From positions 2,850,501 to 2,914,500 of the forward strand of contig NZ_CP018099.1 in NCBI RefSeq assembly GCF_001886815.1: DNA of 64,000 nt, read 5' to 3'. This document shows, one piece after another, positions 54,117 to 63,755 of this stretch. How positions within the stretch are numbered: the stretch's first letter is position 1; every line of letters starts with the position of its first letter. The notes under the pieces were generated by a model. It made no database searches. It was not told where the DNA came from and saw only the letters and a program-made list of their open reading frames with translations. This DNA comes from Caldithrix abyssi DSM 13497. Its GTDB lineage: Bacteria; Calditrichota; Calditrichia; Calditrichales; Calditrichaceae. The position numbers were made by a program, and so were the translations under genes.

Positions 54117-56591
54117 CTACTGTCGCACCATATTGGCTTTATCCAGTTTCCATTGATTTGAAAAATAGCCGATCGCTTTGATGGCGGCAAGTCCATAATT
54201 GTAAATAGCGGATTGAAACACCATAAAATCCGGATAGCCGTTGCCTGCGTAAAGATATTTTTGCGTATTGGTGGCGCGCATGCCTTTAATTCCCGTGCCG
54301 CCGACCACGCCCACCAAAGCAAAATCGCTGTCTCTGCGCGGAAAAATAAATAAAGCCGCAAGATCGTTTCCCTTAAGCGTTTCAGAGCCGATTTTAATTT
54401 TTCCTTCTAAAACCTGGATGGGGCAATCTTTTAATAATTTTTTCCAGGCGCCATTTGTCCGGGCGTTGCCGTAAAGAATGACGTTTCTGTCTTGATATTT
54501 TTCGGGATCGAATTCCCGATCCAGAATAATATCCACAGAACCATTCCCCTGATACCAGAACACTTCTGCATCATATCGGGCTTTTTCAAGAGCCCAGGCG
54601 TTCTCTTCTTTTGATCCTTTGCTGCCCACAACAAATAAGACCTGATTCCGGAAAGCGTCTTTAAAGCCACCGTAACGATGCGGTCCTTTATCCTGCCTGG
54701 GCCATTCGCTTGTCTTTACCCAGCGATTATCAATCTTTTCAAAGAAGAGAGCGCCTTTTGCCGGCCAGGTTAAATCTTTTAAAATCTGTCCGTCCAATTC
54801 AACCGTAACAGGTTGTCCCGGAGTTAATGGGCTTAAATCAATTTTCAGCCGTGCGATATTCTGGGTTTTACCGTGTAATTTGCGATTGCCTGGATCGACT
54901 TGAATGTCTATTTTGCTGAACTCAAACGCTCGCTGCTGGGCATAAATGGTAATCCAGCGGTTGGTAGCCGAAATACCCGGGCTGGCCGTAACAAACTGGA
55001 TTTGTCTGATCTGCTCCGGGGTGGGACGCGCGTGCCGCGCAAAAAAATCAAATAATGGCGGCCAGTCAACGCAATCTGCGCCGGGCTCATCGCTACGATC
55101 CCACCAGTGTCTGGCGCCAGGTTCTTCATGGTACACAAAGTCGCGGTGCCCTATTTCCTTCAAAATTTCTACCATTTTGCGCGATTCTTGAACCGGAACA
55201 ACACGATCAGAGTCGCCATGAATAATGTACACGCCCAGTTGTTTATAATTTTCAGCTAACAGGGGTGTTCTGCTGGGCGCATTGGCGCGCAGCAACATTT
55301 TCTCAACCGGGCCAGTCTGGCCTGAGGATTCTGGTTTTACATAGGTAAAATAACTGATCCATCCGGCGCTGGGGCCAATCGCGCCAAATTGATCCGGATA
55401 GTGCGCGCCAAGCTGCCAGGTCCCGTGGCCGCCCATAGAATGGCCGGTTAAATAGATGCGCGCCGGGTCAATATTCCATTTTTGTTTTACGGTATTCAGG
55501 ACTTCCAGGGCATCCAGACGCCCCCAGTCTTCCCAATTGTATCCAAAAGGGCGACGATTGGTAGCCGCTACAATGTGTGTCCATTTTTTAGGAAAGTAGG
55601 CCCGGGCCTGGTTCAAAGCTTCCACGCCTGCGCCATGTACAGAAAGCACCAACGCCCGGGGAGAACCATCATGCATCTGAGCCGGATTTATGGCAAAATA
55701 CTGAACGCTGCCGTCAATATGGCTGATAAAGGTATGTTTTTGAACATCCTCTGTACCTACCACTCTTAAATTAATTTTAGTCTGCGCCACACGCTTTCCT
55801 TTCCAATTCAGGTAAAGCGTAACGGGCAGATCGCCTTTTTCTTGCGGCGCTCGACCTTTAATGAAAAAGGGAACCTTGCGCACCGAAAAGGGCTGAATGA
55901 TCGGTACTTTTGTTTCCGGAATAAGCGGATTGTCTGAGGAAATGGTTACATCCTTCAGGGGGCTGGCCGTATTGTTCAGCACCACCACGGCGGCCGGTGC
56001 ATCCATACGCTGCCCGCTAATCAAATCCGGCAGGGTCACATCATTGGCGTTAAAGGCAAGGTCTGCGGAAGGGGCGTGAATGACCACTTTTAATCGTCCG
56101 CGATAACACTTAAATAAAAACGTATTTTGCCCTTTCTTTAACTGTACCGGTAAAGCAGATAAACCAAACTCTGGTCCGTGCGGACTGTTTTGATCATGGC
56201 TTTGATACGGATTTCCGACTCTGGGTTGACCGTTAACATACACCAGATTATGGCCGCGCCCATCCAGAATAATTGTTTTTTCTTTTTCTGCGTTTATGGT
56301 AAAGAAGGCGTAAAAAGCGCGTTTGTCTTTGGGACGATACCATCCGCTGCTATCTATTGTGATTTTTTGCCAGACTGCCCTGCCTCTTTGTCCGAATTTA
56401 ACTTGCTGTCCGGGGAACGGCAATTGGAAGTTGCCATCGACCAGCGCCTGTTCCAGCGGATCTACCTGCACAAAACTCCAGCGATCGGCGTGCGGGATTT
56501 CCAGAATTAAATATTGATCAATAATTTGTTGGGCAAAAACAAAGGGATTAAAAAAGAGTATGATTAAAAGGAAGAATTTAAAACGGTACAT
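54117..56591 (-). CDS. Secreted alpha/beta-hydrolase (esterase/peptidase S9-like)
   Basis: 824 residues with a signal peptide (YRFKFFLLIILFFNPFVFAQ). An N-terminal beta-rich part of about 290 residues precedes a hydrolase core: LVLSVHGAGVEALNQARAYF, nucleophile elbow LTGHSMGGHGTWQLG, Asp in YIIHGDSDRVVPVQES and His in PGARHWWDRSDE. The C-terminal 270 residues include a second beta-rich domain. It resembles carbohydrate-esterase or phospholipase/carboxylesterase families linked to plant polysaccharide use. No T9SS tail. RBS GAGGAGG. Monocistronic. Confidence 0.85.
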   Translation of the reverse strand: MYRFKFFLLIILFFNPFVFAQQIIDQYLILEIPHADRWSFVQVDPLEQALVDGNFQLPFPGQQVKFGQRGRAVWQKITIDSSGWYRPKDKRAFYAFFTINAEKEKTIILDGRGHNLVYVNGQPRVGNPYQSHDQNSPHGPEFGLSALPVQLKKGQNTFLFKCYRGRLKVVIHAPSADLAFNANDVTLPDLISGQRMDAPAAVVVLNNTASPLKDVTISSDNPLIPETKVPIIQPFSVRKVPFFIKGRAPQEKGDLPVTLYLNWKGKRVAQTKINLRVVGTEDVQKHTFISHIDGSVQYFAINPAQMHDGSPRALVLSVHGAGVEALNQARAYFPKKWTHIVAATNRRPFGYNWEDWGRLDALEVLNTVKQKWNIDPARIYLTGHSMGGHGTWQLGAHYPDQFGAIGPSAGWISYFTYVKPESSGQTGPVEKMLLRANAPSRTPLLAENYKQLGVYIIHGDSDRVVPVQESRKMVEILKEIGHRDFVYHEEPGARHWWDRSDEPGADCVDWPPLFDFFARHARPTPEQIRQIQFVTASPGISATNRWITIYAQQRAFEFSKIDIQVDPGNRKLHGKTQNIARLKIDLSPLTPGQPVTVELDGQILKDLTWPAKGALFFEKIDNRWVKTSEWPRQDKGPHRYGGFKDAFRNQVLFVVGSKGSKEENAWALEKARYDAEVFWYQGNGSVDIILDREFDPEKYQDRNVILYGNARTNGAWKKLLKDCPIQVLEGKIKIGSETLKGNDLAALFIFPRRDSDFALVGVVGGTGIKGMRATNTQKYLYAGNGYPDFMVFQSAIYNYGLAAIKAIGYFSNQWKLDKANMVRQ

Positions 56592-56942
56592 CGTTCCTCC
56601 TCAGAATTTGTTATTTTTTTCGCGAAAATAAACATTTTTTTAAATAAAACCAATTTTTGTTTTACTTATTTTGACCGTAACCAGCTTCAATAATGCCGTT
56701 TAAAATACTTCCTGCAAAACATCTGTCTCGCCATGGCCGGATTGGTTGAATGGTTGGATGGTTGGATGGCTGAATGGTCGCCGGCCTGTCATTCCAATCC
56801 TGCGCTGCGGGATTAGAATGACAGTAAAACAACGAAGGGATTCCCCGGGCTGGCCTTCGTTTCGTCCTGTTTCAGAAGGGACTTCACTCCGCTACGCTCC
56901 GTTCAGAATAAAAGGATGGGAGAGACGCTCCGGGGGCAATAG
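56592..56942. repeat. Gene-free spacer with dispersed repeats
   Basis: Contains GGTTGAATGGTTGGATGG simple-repeat units at about 56742-56780 and a copy of the CCGGGCTGGCCTTCG ... CTCCGTTCAGAAT element (56784-56912) also found near 51.1 and 63.9 kb. No gene is evident. Confidence 0.7.
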
Positions 56943-56943
56943 A

Positions 56944-56969
56944 AAAGCCGACTCCGCAGAGCCGGCTTT
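56944..56969 (-). terminator. Terminator after the CBM9-like T9SS gene
   Basis: Stem AAAGCCGACTC / GAGCCGGCTTT with one mismatch and a 4-base loop; on the minus strand it is followed by TTTTCT. It lies 25 bp after the stop at 56995. Confidence 0.75.
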
Positions 56970-56994
56970 GAGGGGATGTTTTTAAGAGATGGCC

Positions 56995-59520
56995 TTATTT
57001 TATTAACAGCATCTTCCTTGTCTGAACAAAATCGCCTGCTTTAATCTGGTACATGTAAACGCCGGAAGACAGATCGCGGGCGTCAAAGGTTACCTGATGC
57101 GTGCCGGCGTTTTGCTTTTGATTAACCAGGGTGGCGACTTTTTGTCCCAGCACATTGTAAACGGTCAATTGCACCTGAACGTTTTTGGCCAGAGCGTAGG
57201 TAATGGTCGTCGTCGGGTTAAAGGGATTCGGGAAATTCTGTTCCAGGCGGAAGTCGGAAAGCACAGAGTTATGATCGCCGATGGCGGTTTCTATCCCGGC
57301 GGTGTCGCCCACCCAGGTGTAGCTCCAGAACTGAGCGCCCTGCCATGAGGTGTCGTTATTTTTTTGAGAATAGGAAAGAATACCCTCGCGTACGTTTGGA
57401 GCATCGGAATCGTGAATCACCAGATCCAGCGGAATGCGCATACCGTTTACAGGATGGAAACGGGCATCTCCCGCGGCGTTACGTGTGGGCAAAGAATCAA
57501 GCGGTATCTTCACCTCAATGACGTAATCGGAAGTTCCAAAATCGGTAAAATTATAGTTATCGGAAGGATTGCTGAACATAGCCGGATCGAAGCCGTTCGT
57601 TTCACTATGAAAACCGTCTTTTAAAAGGACAAACTTATAGTCCGGTTCTTCGCCTCTTAAAAAGCCATAGTGCTGAGTGGTAAAATTGTAAAGCCCAATG
57701 TAAACTTCGATGGCGTCATCTTCCCAGAAATTACCGGCAGGATCGTAACTGAAAATATCGTCCAGAACATCAAAAGCCATGTAAAGATATTCATCATCCA
57801 CCGCTAAATAGCAGGTAGCGGTTAAATCGTCGTCGTTGTCAAAGGTACCGCCCGCCACATGGCTTACGGAAGGCTTTAACTCAAAGGGCATGATGGCATT
57901 GGGATCCCATTCACTCAAATCGCCGTCAGCGGCAAAATTAGCCGGAGGCGTTAACGAAATGGTGGGAATCCCCTTCGCCATATTTTCAACGGCTCCGGAA
58001 ACGCCGGCCTCAGAAACATTGCCAGAGGCGTCCGTACAGGTAACGGCGTAATATCTGGTTACCTGTTTGTCTTTTAACGGGTAATAAATAAAATGAGCGG
58101 CCGATTGCGTTCCTTCCGGTACCGCTTCGGCAACCACTTCCACGCCTGGCGCCGTTACATCGGTAATCGGTTGTTCGCTGGCGTAAACGGTGTAAGATTC
58201 TTCACTTTCGCCGGGCACATCCTGCCAGATGACCAGATTGTAGTAATCGGCCGGCACGGCCGTAACCCCGGTGGGCGCAGCAGGCGGAATGACATCAATT
58301 TCCGGATTGCCTGTCCAAAGATCCGTAATTAAAATGGTTTTACCGGCAGATGAAACGCCATTGGTCATAAACTGTAAGGTGCTAACATGGGAAGAATCAA
58401 AATTAGAAGTTCCATCCTGATACGGAAATTCACTCAATTTAAAGGCATACTCGTGCCATTGATTATCCGCCACAGGGTCAAAAATCATGCCGCGTTTTGC
58501 CGTGCCGTCTTCAATCTGCACACGCAGCGTTCCCGTGCCTTCTTCGGCTTTCATTTTAAACTTCAAGGAATCGGTGACCCAGATAAAAGACATATCATAC
58601 GGCGGATCGATATTCCAGCCTGCGCCGCTCCAGCCGTTGCCCCATTCGTCTCCGGGAATCCACTGGATGGCATTTTTACCTTCAGGCGCTACGCCTTCAA
58701 CCACTTCCATGGAAGATTGTCCCCAGGTGAAAGTGGTTAAAGCATTGGCCAGCGATTTTCCATTAAAAAAGATAAAGGCCTTTTTGGCCGGGGAATAAAG
58801 CACGATATGATCCACAATAACGGTGCCCTGCGAGTAATCGCCTTCACCGCCTCCGCTAATGGAAAACTCGAAAGAAAAACCTTTAATCTGATCCAGATCC
58901 AGAACATCATTGCCCTGAATGCCTGCCCAGCCGGTACGGTTAAATGACTGTCCGCCCCACTCGTCAGAATTGGGATCATCGCGTCCGTCTTTCAGAGCCA
59001 TCTTGAACACATGCCATCCAGGCTCATCGTCAAGAATATGGTGAAAGGAATAGTAATATTCGCACTCCGTTACATCGTAGGTGGCCGCTCCATTGGCAGC
59101 ATCCGAAACATCGTGTAAGTTGAAACGAAAATGCACGCGTCCCGGTAAACTTTGCGGAACGGCGTTGTAATACCAAACCATGATGGAATCGTAATTGGAC
59201 CAATTGTACACTCCATTGGAATCCGGATTCCAGTGTTCCACTTTGGTGTATCCGCCCCACGATTCTGTGTTATGCGCGGAATATTCCAATTTTAAGGCGC
59301 CCGCGCCGGAATAGACGATATCATTCACATACTCGTAATGAATCCAGCCATAAGCCGAATCGGCATTCGTGTTTGTCTGGTAATGCTGACCGCCATGGTT
59401 ATCGAACCAGGCCCAGAAATTGGTGTCAGCCGGAGCGGCATCAAAATCATCAAATAATACCTGCTCCTGAGCAAACAACCATAATGGAACGATCAAAATT
59501 AATAGCAAAATACGCTTCAT
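56995..59520 (-). CDS. Secreted T9SS protein with CBM9-like sugar-binding domain
   Basis: 841 residues. Signal peptide (MKRILLLILIVPLWLFAQ), then two beta-sandwich regions resembling carbohydrate-binding domains (for example GALKLEYSAHNTESWGGYTK), an FN3-like region (PPAAPTGVTAVPADYYNLVI), a CBM9/DOMON-like domain (FAADGDLSEWDP, CYLAVDDEYLYMAFDVLDD, WEDDAIEVYIG), and a C-terminal type A sorting domain (LEQNFPNPFNPTTTITYALA, then VLGQKVATL, LSSGVYMYQI, KMLLIK). No catalytic domain is recognised, so a glycan-binding surface protein is likely. RBS GAGGAGG; next upstream is the GH5 gene, 239 bp away. Confidence 0.87.
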   Translation of the reverse strand: MKRILLLILIVPLWLFAQEQVLFDDFDAAPADTNFWAWFDNHGGQHYQTNTNADSAYGWIHYEYVNDIVYSGAGALKLEYSAHNTESWGGYTKVEHWNPDSNGVYNWSNYDSIMVWYYNAVPQSLPGRVHFRFNLHDVSDAANGAATYDVTECEYYYSFHHILDDEPGWHVFKMALKDGRDDPNSDEWGGQSFNRTGWAGIQGNDVLDLDQIKGFSFEFSISGGGEGDYSQGTVIVDHIVLYSPAKKAFIFFNGKSLANALTTFTWGQSSMEVVEGVAPEGKNAIQWIPGDEWGNGWSGAGWNIDPPYDMSFIWVTDSLKFKMKAEEGTGTLRVQIEDGTAKRGMIFDPVADNQWHEYAFKLSEFPYQDGTSNFDSSHVSTLQFMTNGVSSAGKTILITDLWTGNPEIDVIPPAAPTGVTAVPADYYNLVIWQDVPGESEESYTVYASEQPITDVTAPGVEVVAEAVPEGTQSAAHFIYYPLKDKQVTRYYAVTCTDASGNVSEAGVSGAVENMAKGIPTISLTPPANFAADGDLSEWDPNAIMPFELKPSVSHVAGGTFDNDDDLTATCYLAVDDEYLYMAFDVLDDIFSYDPAGNFWEDDAIEVYIGLYNFTTQHYGFLRGEEPDYKFVLLKDGFHSETNGFDPAMFSNPSDNYNFTDFGTSDYVIEVKIPLDSLPTRNAAGDARFHPVNGMRIPLDLVIHDSDAPNVREGILSYSQKNNDTSWQGAQFWSYTWVGDTAGIETAIGDHNSVLSDFRLEQNFPNPFNPTTTITYALAKNVQVQLTVYNVLGQKVATLVNQKQNAGTHQVTFDARDLSSGVYMYQIKAGDFVQTRKMLLIK

Positions 59521-59759
59521 AAAATGTCCTCCTCTTGTTGGTTAAAATGATTCGTTAACGTGGATTTTTTGTTTTTCTTTCGCAATTTATTCTGTTCCTC
59601 CTTTCCTTGTCTGTTCACTTACCTGTCCTTGGGTTGATCGCCGTAACTGTTCGGCAAACAAACGGGCTCGTTTTGCACTCCCGCCGACGACTTGAATGTT
59701 TTCCTGAAAAAACAGGATAGACAGAAATAAAGTCATTTGAACATTGAACGTTCTCCTGC

Positions 59760-61763
59760 TCATTTTAATAGCACCATCTTTTTTTGCTTTTCATTTTGCC
59801 CGACCTGAACGCGATAAAGGTAAATCCCCGAGCCTACCGAACGGTTTTCCAAATCCCTTGCCGACCAGAAAAAGCTACCCGCTCCGTTTCCCTCCATGAC
59901 ATCTGAAAAAACAAGTCTCCCACGCAGATCAAAAATATCCAGCCTTACGGTGGATTTTTGGCCCACATAAAACGGAATACGCGTGGCGCCGTTAAACGGA
60001 TTGGGGTAATTTTGCCCCAGTTCAAATTTAAACGGAACTCTGTCCTCGCCCTCGATGTCGGTCGTCTTAATAAATTCCATCTGATTGATATTGAAACCGC
60101 CGTTTAAAAATTTTAAGGTAAGCAGGCGTTGGCCGCTTTGCAGGGCTAAATTTTTAATGGTGATGGTGTCCCAGTTGTACCAGCCGCCAGTCTTATTAAT
60201 CGAGATGGGGTCTGTAAGGGCAAGGTCATCCATTAACAACTGCACCTTACCGCTGCTTTGAGGGCTGGCCACGCGCAAGATCACATCGTAGAGCCCGTTA
60301 CTTTTAACCTGAATGGTGTAGTTAAGCCATTCGCCAGATTCAATCCAGCCCACGCTATATTTTGCGCCGCCATCATCCCGGCTCTCTTCAATATCCACTC
60401 CGTCGTTGCGATACTGCTCTCCTGTGTTCCATGGCGTGTAAACGTCCCATCTGGTTCGTTGATAGTCCGTATCGTGGTAAGCCACGCCATTGCCGCCGTA
60501 ATCAAAATCGACGCAATTAATCGTTCCGGGAATTTCATGTTTTTTAAAGGGGCTGCTCCGCGTTAAAAAATCTGGATTAAAAAGCGCTTGCAAAACATCC
60601 GGCCTAAAGTCGCATTGTTCAAATTTTAAATTCTCTGCGGTTTGCATTAAAACGCCAAAAGCAAAGGTCTGATCCGGTTTGGCCCCCTGGCCGTTCCAGT
60701 AATCGACCAGCGATTGAAAACCGGACGTCAGCCGAGCGGAAAAAGGGCTGGTGATGGTTTCGAACTTTTTGTGCGTCCACCAGCACCAGCTTACCTTATT
60801 TTCTTCCAGCATTTGCACCACGCTGGCAAACCAGTGGTTAGAATTTTCACCGCTCTCGCCCATCCACAAAGGCGTTCCATAGGTTTTACGGATATTCAAA
60901 TAGCTTTGAATGGTTGCTACTGAGGTTTCGTTCCAGTACTTGTGGAAGCTGTAAGACAGGTTGGCGTCCCACGGCGGAGTTAATGAAGTAAAATCGGTGC
61001 CATACCAGTTGCCTTCAATAAAAACGATGTGGTTTGGATCCACCTGACGAATGGCCGAGGTAATGCGCATGTACAAACTGCGTAGTTCAGTGGCTGGATA
61101 GCCTTGCGGCAGGACCGGTTCGTTCAATAAGTCGTAGCCGACCACCGTGGTATCGTTGGCGTAACGCTGGGCAATTTTTTGCCAGATTTCCACCGTTCGA
61201 TCCTGATTAGCCGTTTCGGTCCAGAGGCGCGCCTCAAAACCATCGCTATCGCTAATGTTGTCGGCGTTTTGCCCGCCCGGCGCGCAATGCATATCCAGAA
61301 CCACATAAAGACGATGGGCCCGGCACCACTCGATCAGTGAATCGATAACCGCAAAACCTTCTTCCAGATAGACGCCCGGCTGACCTTCCGGAGAAAGCAA
61401 GCGATAATTAAAAGGCAGACGGATTAAATTGAATCCCCAGGAGGCGATTAACTGAATATCTGCTCTGGTTACATAATTGGCGCGGTATTTTTTCCAGAAT
61501 TGATCGGCATTGCTTGCGCCAATCACATCTTCAATTTGCGCGTTGATGGAGGAAGGGGAGCCAAAACCCGGCATGTGAAGCATGTAGCCCTCAGGAACCA
61601 GCCAGCCGCCAAGCCCCAGTCCTTTAAAAAACACTTCTTTCCCCTGTGCGTTAATGAACATGCCGCTCTTTGTTTTAATGAAAGCAAATGCCGGATCTAA
61701 AGCAGACGCCATTAACGCCAGCGCAAGAAGAAGGCCAATCTTTTTGCTCTGCATTCCAACCAT
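59760..61763 (-). CDS. Secreted GH5 glucanase with CBM6-like and T9SS domains
   Basis: 667 residues. Signal peptide followed by a GH5 TIM barrel (about 35-400): FFKGLGLGGWLVPEGYML, FNLIRLPFNYRLL, VVLDMHCAPGGQN, acid/base Glu in VGYDLLNEPVLPQ, and nucleophile Glu in TPLWMGESGENSNHW. A CBM6-like domain follows (VGWIESGEWLNYTIQVKS), then a type A sorting domain (LGQNYPNPFNGATRIPFYVG to GIYLYRVQV ... KKMVLLK). It likely cleaves beta-glucan or beta-mannan outside the cell. M1 is chosen because AAAGGA precedes it; the frame has no earlier ATG. Confidence 0.92.
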   Translation of the reverse strand: MVGMQSKKIGLLLALALMASALDPAFAFIKTKSGMFINAQGKEVFFKGLGLGGWLVPEGYMLHMPGFGSPSSINAQIEDVIGASNADQFWKKYRANYVTRADIQLIASWGFNLIRLPFNYRLLSPEGQPGVYLEEGFAVIDSLIEWCRAHRLYVVLDMHCAPGGQNADNISDSDGFEARLWTETANQDRTVEIWQKIAQRYANDTTVVGYDLLNEPVLPQGYPATELRSLYMRITSAIRQVDPNHIVFIEGNWYGTDFTSLTPPWDANLSYSFHKYWNETSVATIQSYLNIRKTYGTPLWMGESGENSNHWFASVVQMLEENKVSWCWWTHKKFETITSPFSARLTSGFQSLVDYWNGQGAKPDQTFAFGVLMQTAENLKFEQCDFRPDVLQALFNPDFLTRSSPFKKHEIPGTINCVDFDYGGNGVAYHDTDYQRTRWDVYTPWNTGEQYRNDGVDIEESRDDGGAKYSVGWIESGEWLNYTIQVKSNGLYDVILRVASPQSSGKVQLLMDDLALTDPISINKTGGWYNWDTITIKNLALQSGQRLLTLKFLNGGFNINQMEFIKTTDIEGEDRVPFKFELGQNYPNPFNGATRIPFYVGQKSTVRLDIFDLRGRLVFSDVMEGNGAGSFFWSARDLENRSVGSGIYLYRVQVGQNEKQKKMVLLK

Positions 61764-62525
61764 TCAACGCTATCCTTTATTGACATAAAAGCCCCACAGA
61801 CCTATCATTTTTACAAGTTTAGTGCCAAAACAGAATGGGAATAAAAACAGGCACAAAGCCCGTCTTTTTCAGGTTAATGATTATTGTTTCGATAAGCGAC
61901 ATTATTAGAATGATAATCCAATCTGCCATTAAAATACTTCCTCCGAAAGGTCTGACGTCTTAGCGTGCGAAAAACTTCGTGAATGCCTAACACGTAACTC
62001 GTTACCCGTCACGCGTTACTTGTTACGCTGTCAAGTGCCTGGCGTACTTTGCGGATTTTTTGCGCTCTTAGTGGTTCGTTTTTGGTTGCGGCTTGGCTGC
62101 CCTGAAATGCTTTCTTTAAAAAACGTAAAGTCTTAGCGTGCGAAAATTTTTGCTCTGTTTTAAAAAGTAAATTGTGCCGATTTGCTTGGTTTTCGTCTTA
62201 CATGTTGAGATATAGTTCTATTTTTTCTTTTCGATCTTGGCTTTCCCTTTTCAGCTGACGCTGAACAGAAGGGTTTGCGTGAAAAAATCTTTGCGCTCTT
62301 TGTGGTTCGTTTTTGGTTGCGGCTTGGCTGCCCTGGAATACTTTTTTTAAAGATGCCGCTGTTTAGCCTGTGAAAATTTTTGTGATCGTGGCTTCGATAC
62401 GCCTCGTCCTTCAATAGCACAATCAGGATAATAAACCGCCGGCGCTCATTGAGGCAATTAATTTTTGAAATTGCATCGAAAAAACTGTAATATTATGTAG
62501 TTTAATAAATCTAATTCAGGGGGCC
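61764..62525. repeat. Gene-free spacer, tandem array of dispersed elements
   Basis: About 760 bp. 61926-61976, 62105-62165 and 62337-62390 carry the CTTAGCGTGCGAAAATTTTT-type element. 62043-62103 and 62283-62335 carry the TTTGCGCTCTTAGTGGTTCG ... GGTTGCGGCTTGGCTGCCCT element, so a compound unit of roughly 235 bp is repeated twice. 61988-62030 has AACACGTAACTCGTTACCC-type palindromic text. No gene is evident. Confidence 0.8.
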
Positions 62526-63755
62526 ATGATGAGGAGTCTTCGCGTTTCCGTTTCCATGTTTTCTCTTTTAATCTTTATTTTACTCTCCTGTTCTAAAGAA
62601 TTGCCTTTTGAGTCCCATAACGATCTATCCACGCCGCAGGTTACTCTGCAAACGATTGAGGGCAGCACCGTTTACGAAGGAGTTTTGCCGGGCGGCGCTC
62701 TTTTTAAGATCTGGATGCCCGACAACTGGAACAACAAGCTGGTTATTTTTGCGCACGGTTATGTGGATCCCACCCAGCCGGTGGCCATTCCCGAATCGCA
62801 GCTAACTTTAGAAGATGGCACGTATGTTCCCGATCTGGTTACCGAAATGGGCTACGCCTTTGCCACCACCAGCTATCGAGAAAACGGTTTTGTCGTTCAG
62901 GAAGCGATTATCGATCTGGTTGAACTGGAATTTAAGTTCGAAGAACTTTTACCAGAGCCGGAATTTGTTTACCTGATTGGCGGTTCGGAAGGCGGATTAA
63001 TAACGATTAAATCGTTGGAAATGAAAGAATTGTACGATGGCGGTCTGGCCCTGTGCGGCCCGATTGGCGATTTTCAGAGGCAGGTCAATTACGTTGGCGA
63101 TTTTCGCGTATTGTACGATTACTTTTTCCCTGGCGTTTTACCCGGCAGCCCGATGGAAATTCCGGATGAATTGATCGCCAACTGGGAAAGCAAATATGTG
63201 CCCAGAATCCTGAGCCTGATGCAAACCTATCCCGACCGTGTTCAGCAGCTCATCCGCTGCGCCAGAGCGCCGGTTGATCCAAACGATCCTGCGACCTTGG
63301 CCCAAACGGTGTTGGGTGTTTTGTGGTACAATGTGTTTGCCACCAACGATCTGGTGGCCCGCGTGGGCGGCAACCCATACGACAACATGGATCGTCAGTA
63401 CCACGGCTCCGGCGACGACCAGTACCTGAACAAAAATGTGCAGCGCTTTAAGGCCGATCCCGAAGCGCTGGCCAATTTAAAACGCATGTACGACACCACC
63501 GGTGACCTCAACAGGCCGGTTGTGACCATGCACACGGTGGGCGACCCGATTGTTCCGGCCTGGCACGAACGCCTTTACCGGGAAAAGGTTTTCCCTGAAA
63601 ACGGACGCATCATGTACACCAACGAGTTCATCTGGCGCTATGGCCATTGTAATTTTACCAAAGAGGAAGTGCTAAAAGGTTTTACCTTAATGATCCAAAA
63701 GGCCAAGCTTTTCAAGGAACTGCAATTGCCGATGCCAAGCATGGTCGTCCGTTAA
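62526..63755 (+). CDS. Alpha/beta-hydrolase lipoprotein
   Basis: 409 residues. Lipobox in SLLIFILLSC, so envelope-anchored. The hydrolase core shows VIFAHGYVDPTQP, nucleophile elbow LIGGSEGGLITIKS, PVVTMHTVGDPIVPAWHERL (acid) and WRYGHCNFTKEEV (His). The lid region (about 190-320) has several Pro/Asp-rich segments. The reaction is unknown; tannase/feruloyl-esterase-like or peptidase use is possible. ATG doublet at 62526, with GGGGG 3 bp before. Solitary. Confidence 0.85.
   Translation: MMRSLRVSVSMFSLLIFILLSCSKELPFESHNDLSTPQVTLQTIEGSTVYEGVLPGGALFKIWMPDNWNNKLVIFAHGYVDPTQPVAIPESQLTLEDGTYVPDLVTEMGYAFATTSYRENGFVVQEAIIDLVELEFKFEELLPEPEFVYLIGGSEGGLITIKSLEMKELYDGGLALCGPIGDFQRQVNYVGDFRVLYDYFFPGVLPGSPMEIPDELIANWESKYVPRILSLMQTYPDRVQQLIRCARAPVDPNDPATLAQTVLGVLWYNVFATNDLVARVGGNPYDNMDRQYHGSGDDQYLNKNVQRFKADPEALANLKRMYDTTGDLNRPVVTMHTVGDPIVPAWHERLYREKVFPENGRIMYTNEFIWRYGHCNFTKEEVLKGFTLMIQKAKLFKELQLPMPSMVVR

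Noticed and set aside
62160-62420. 86-codon minus-strand frame
   Set aside because: Lies wholly in the repeat array and has a Lys/Arg/Ser-rich composition from the repeat; no RBS.
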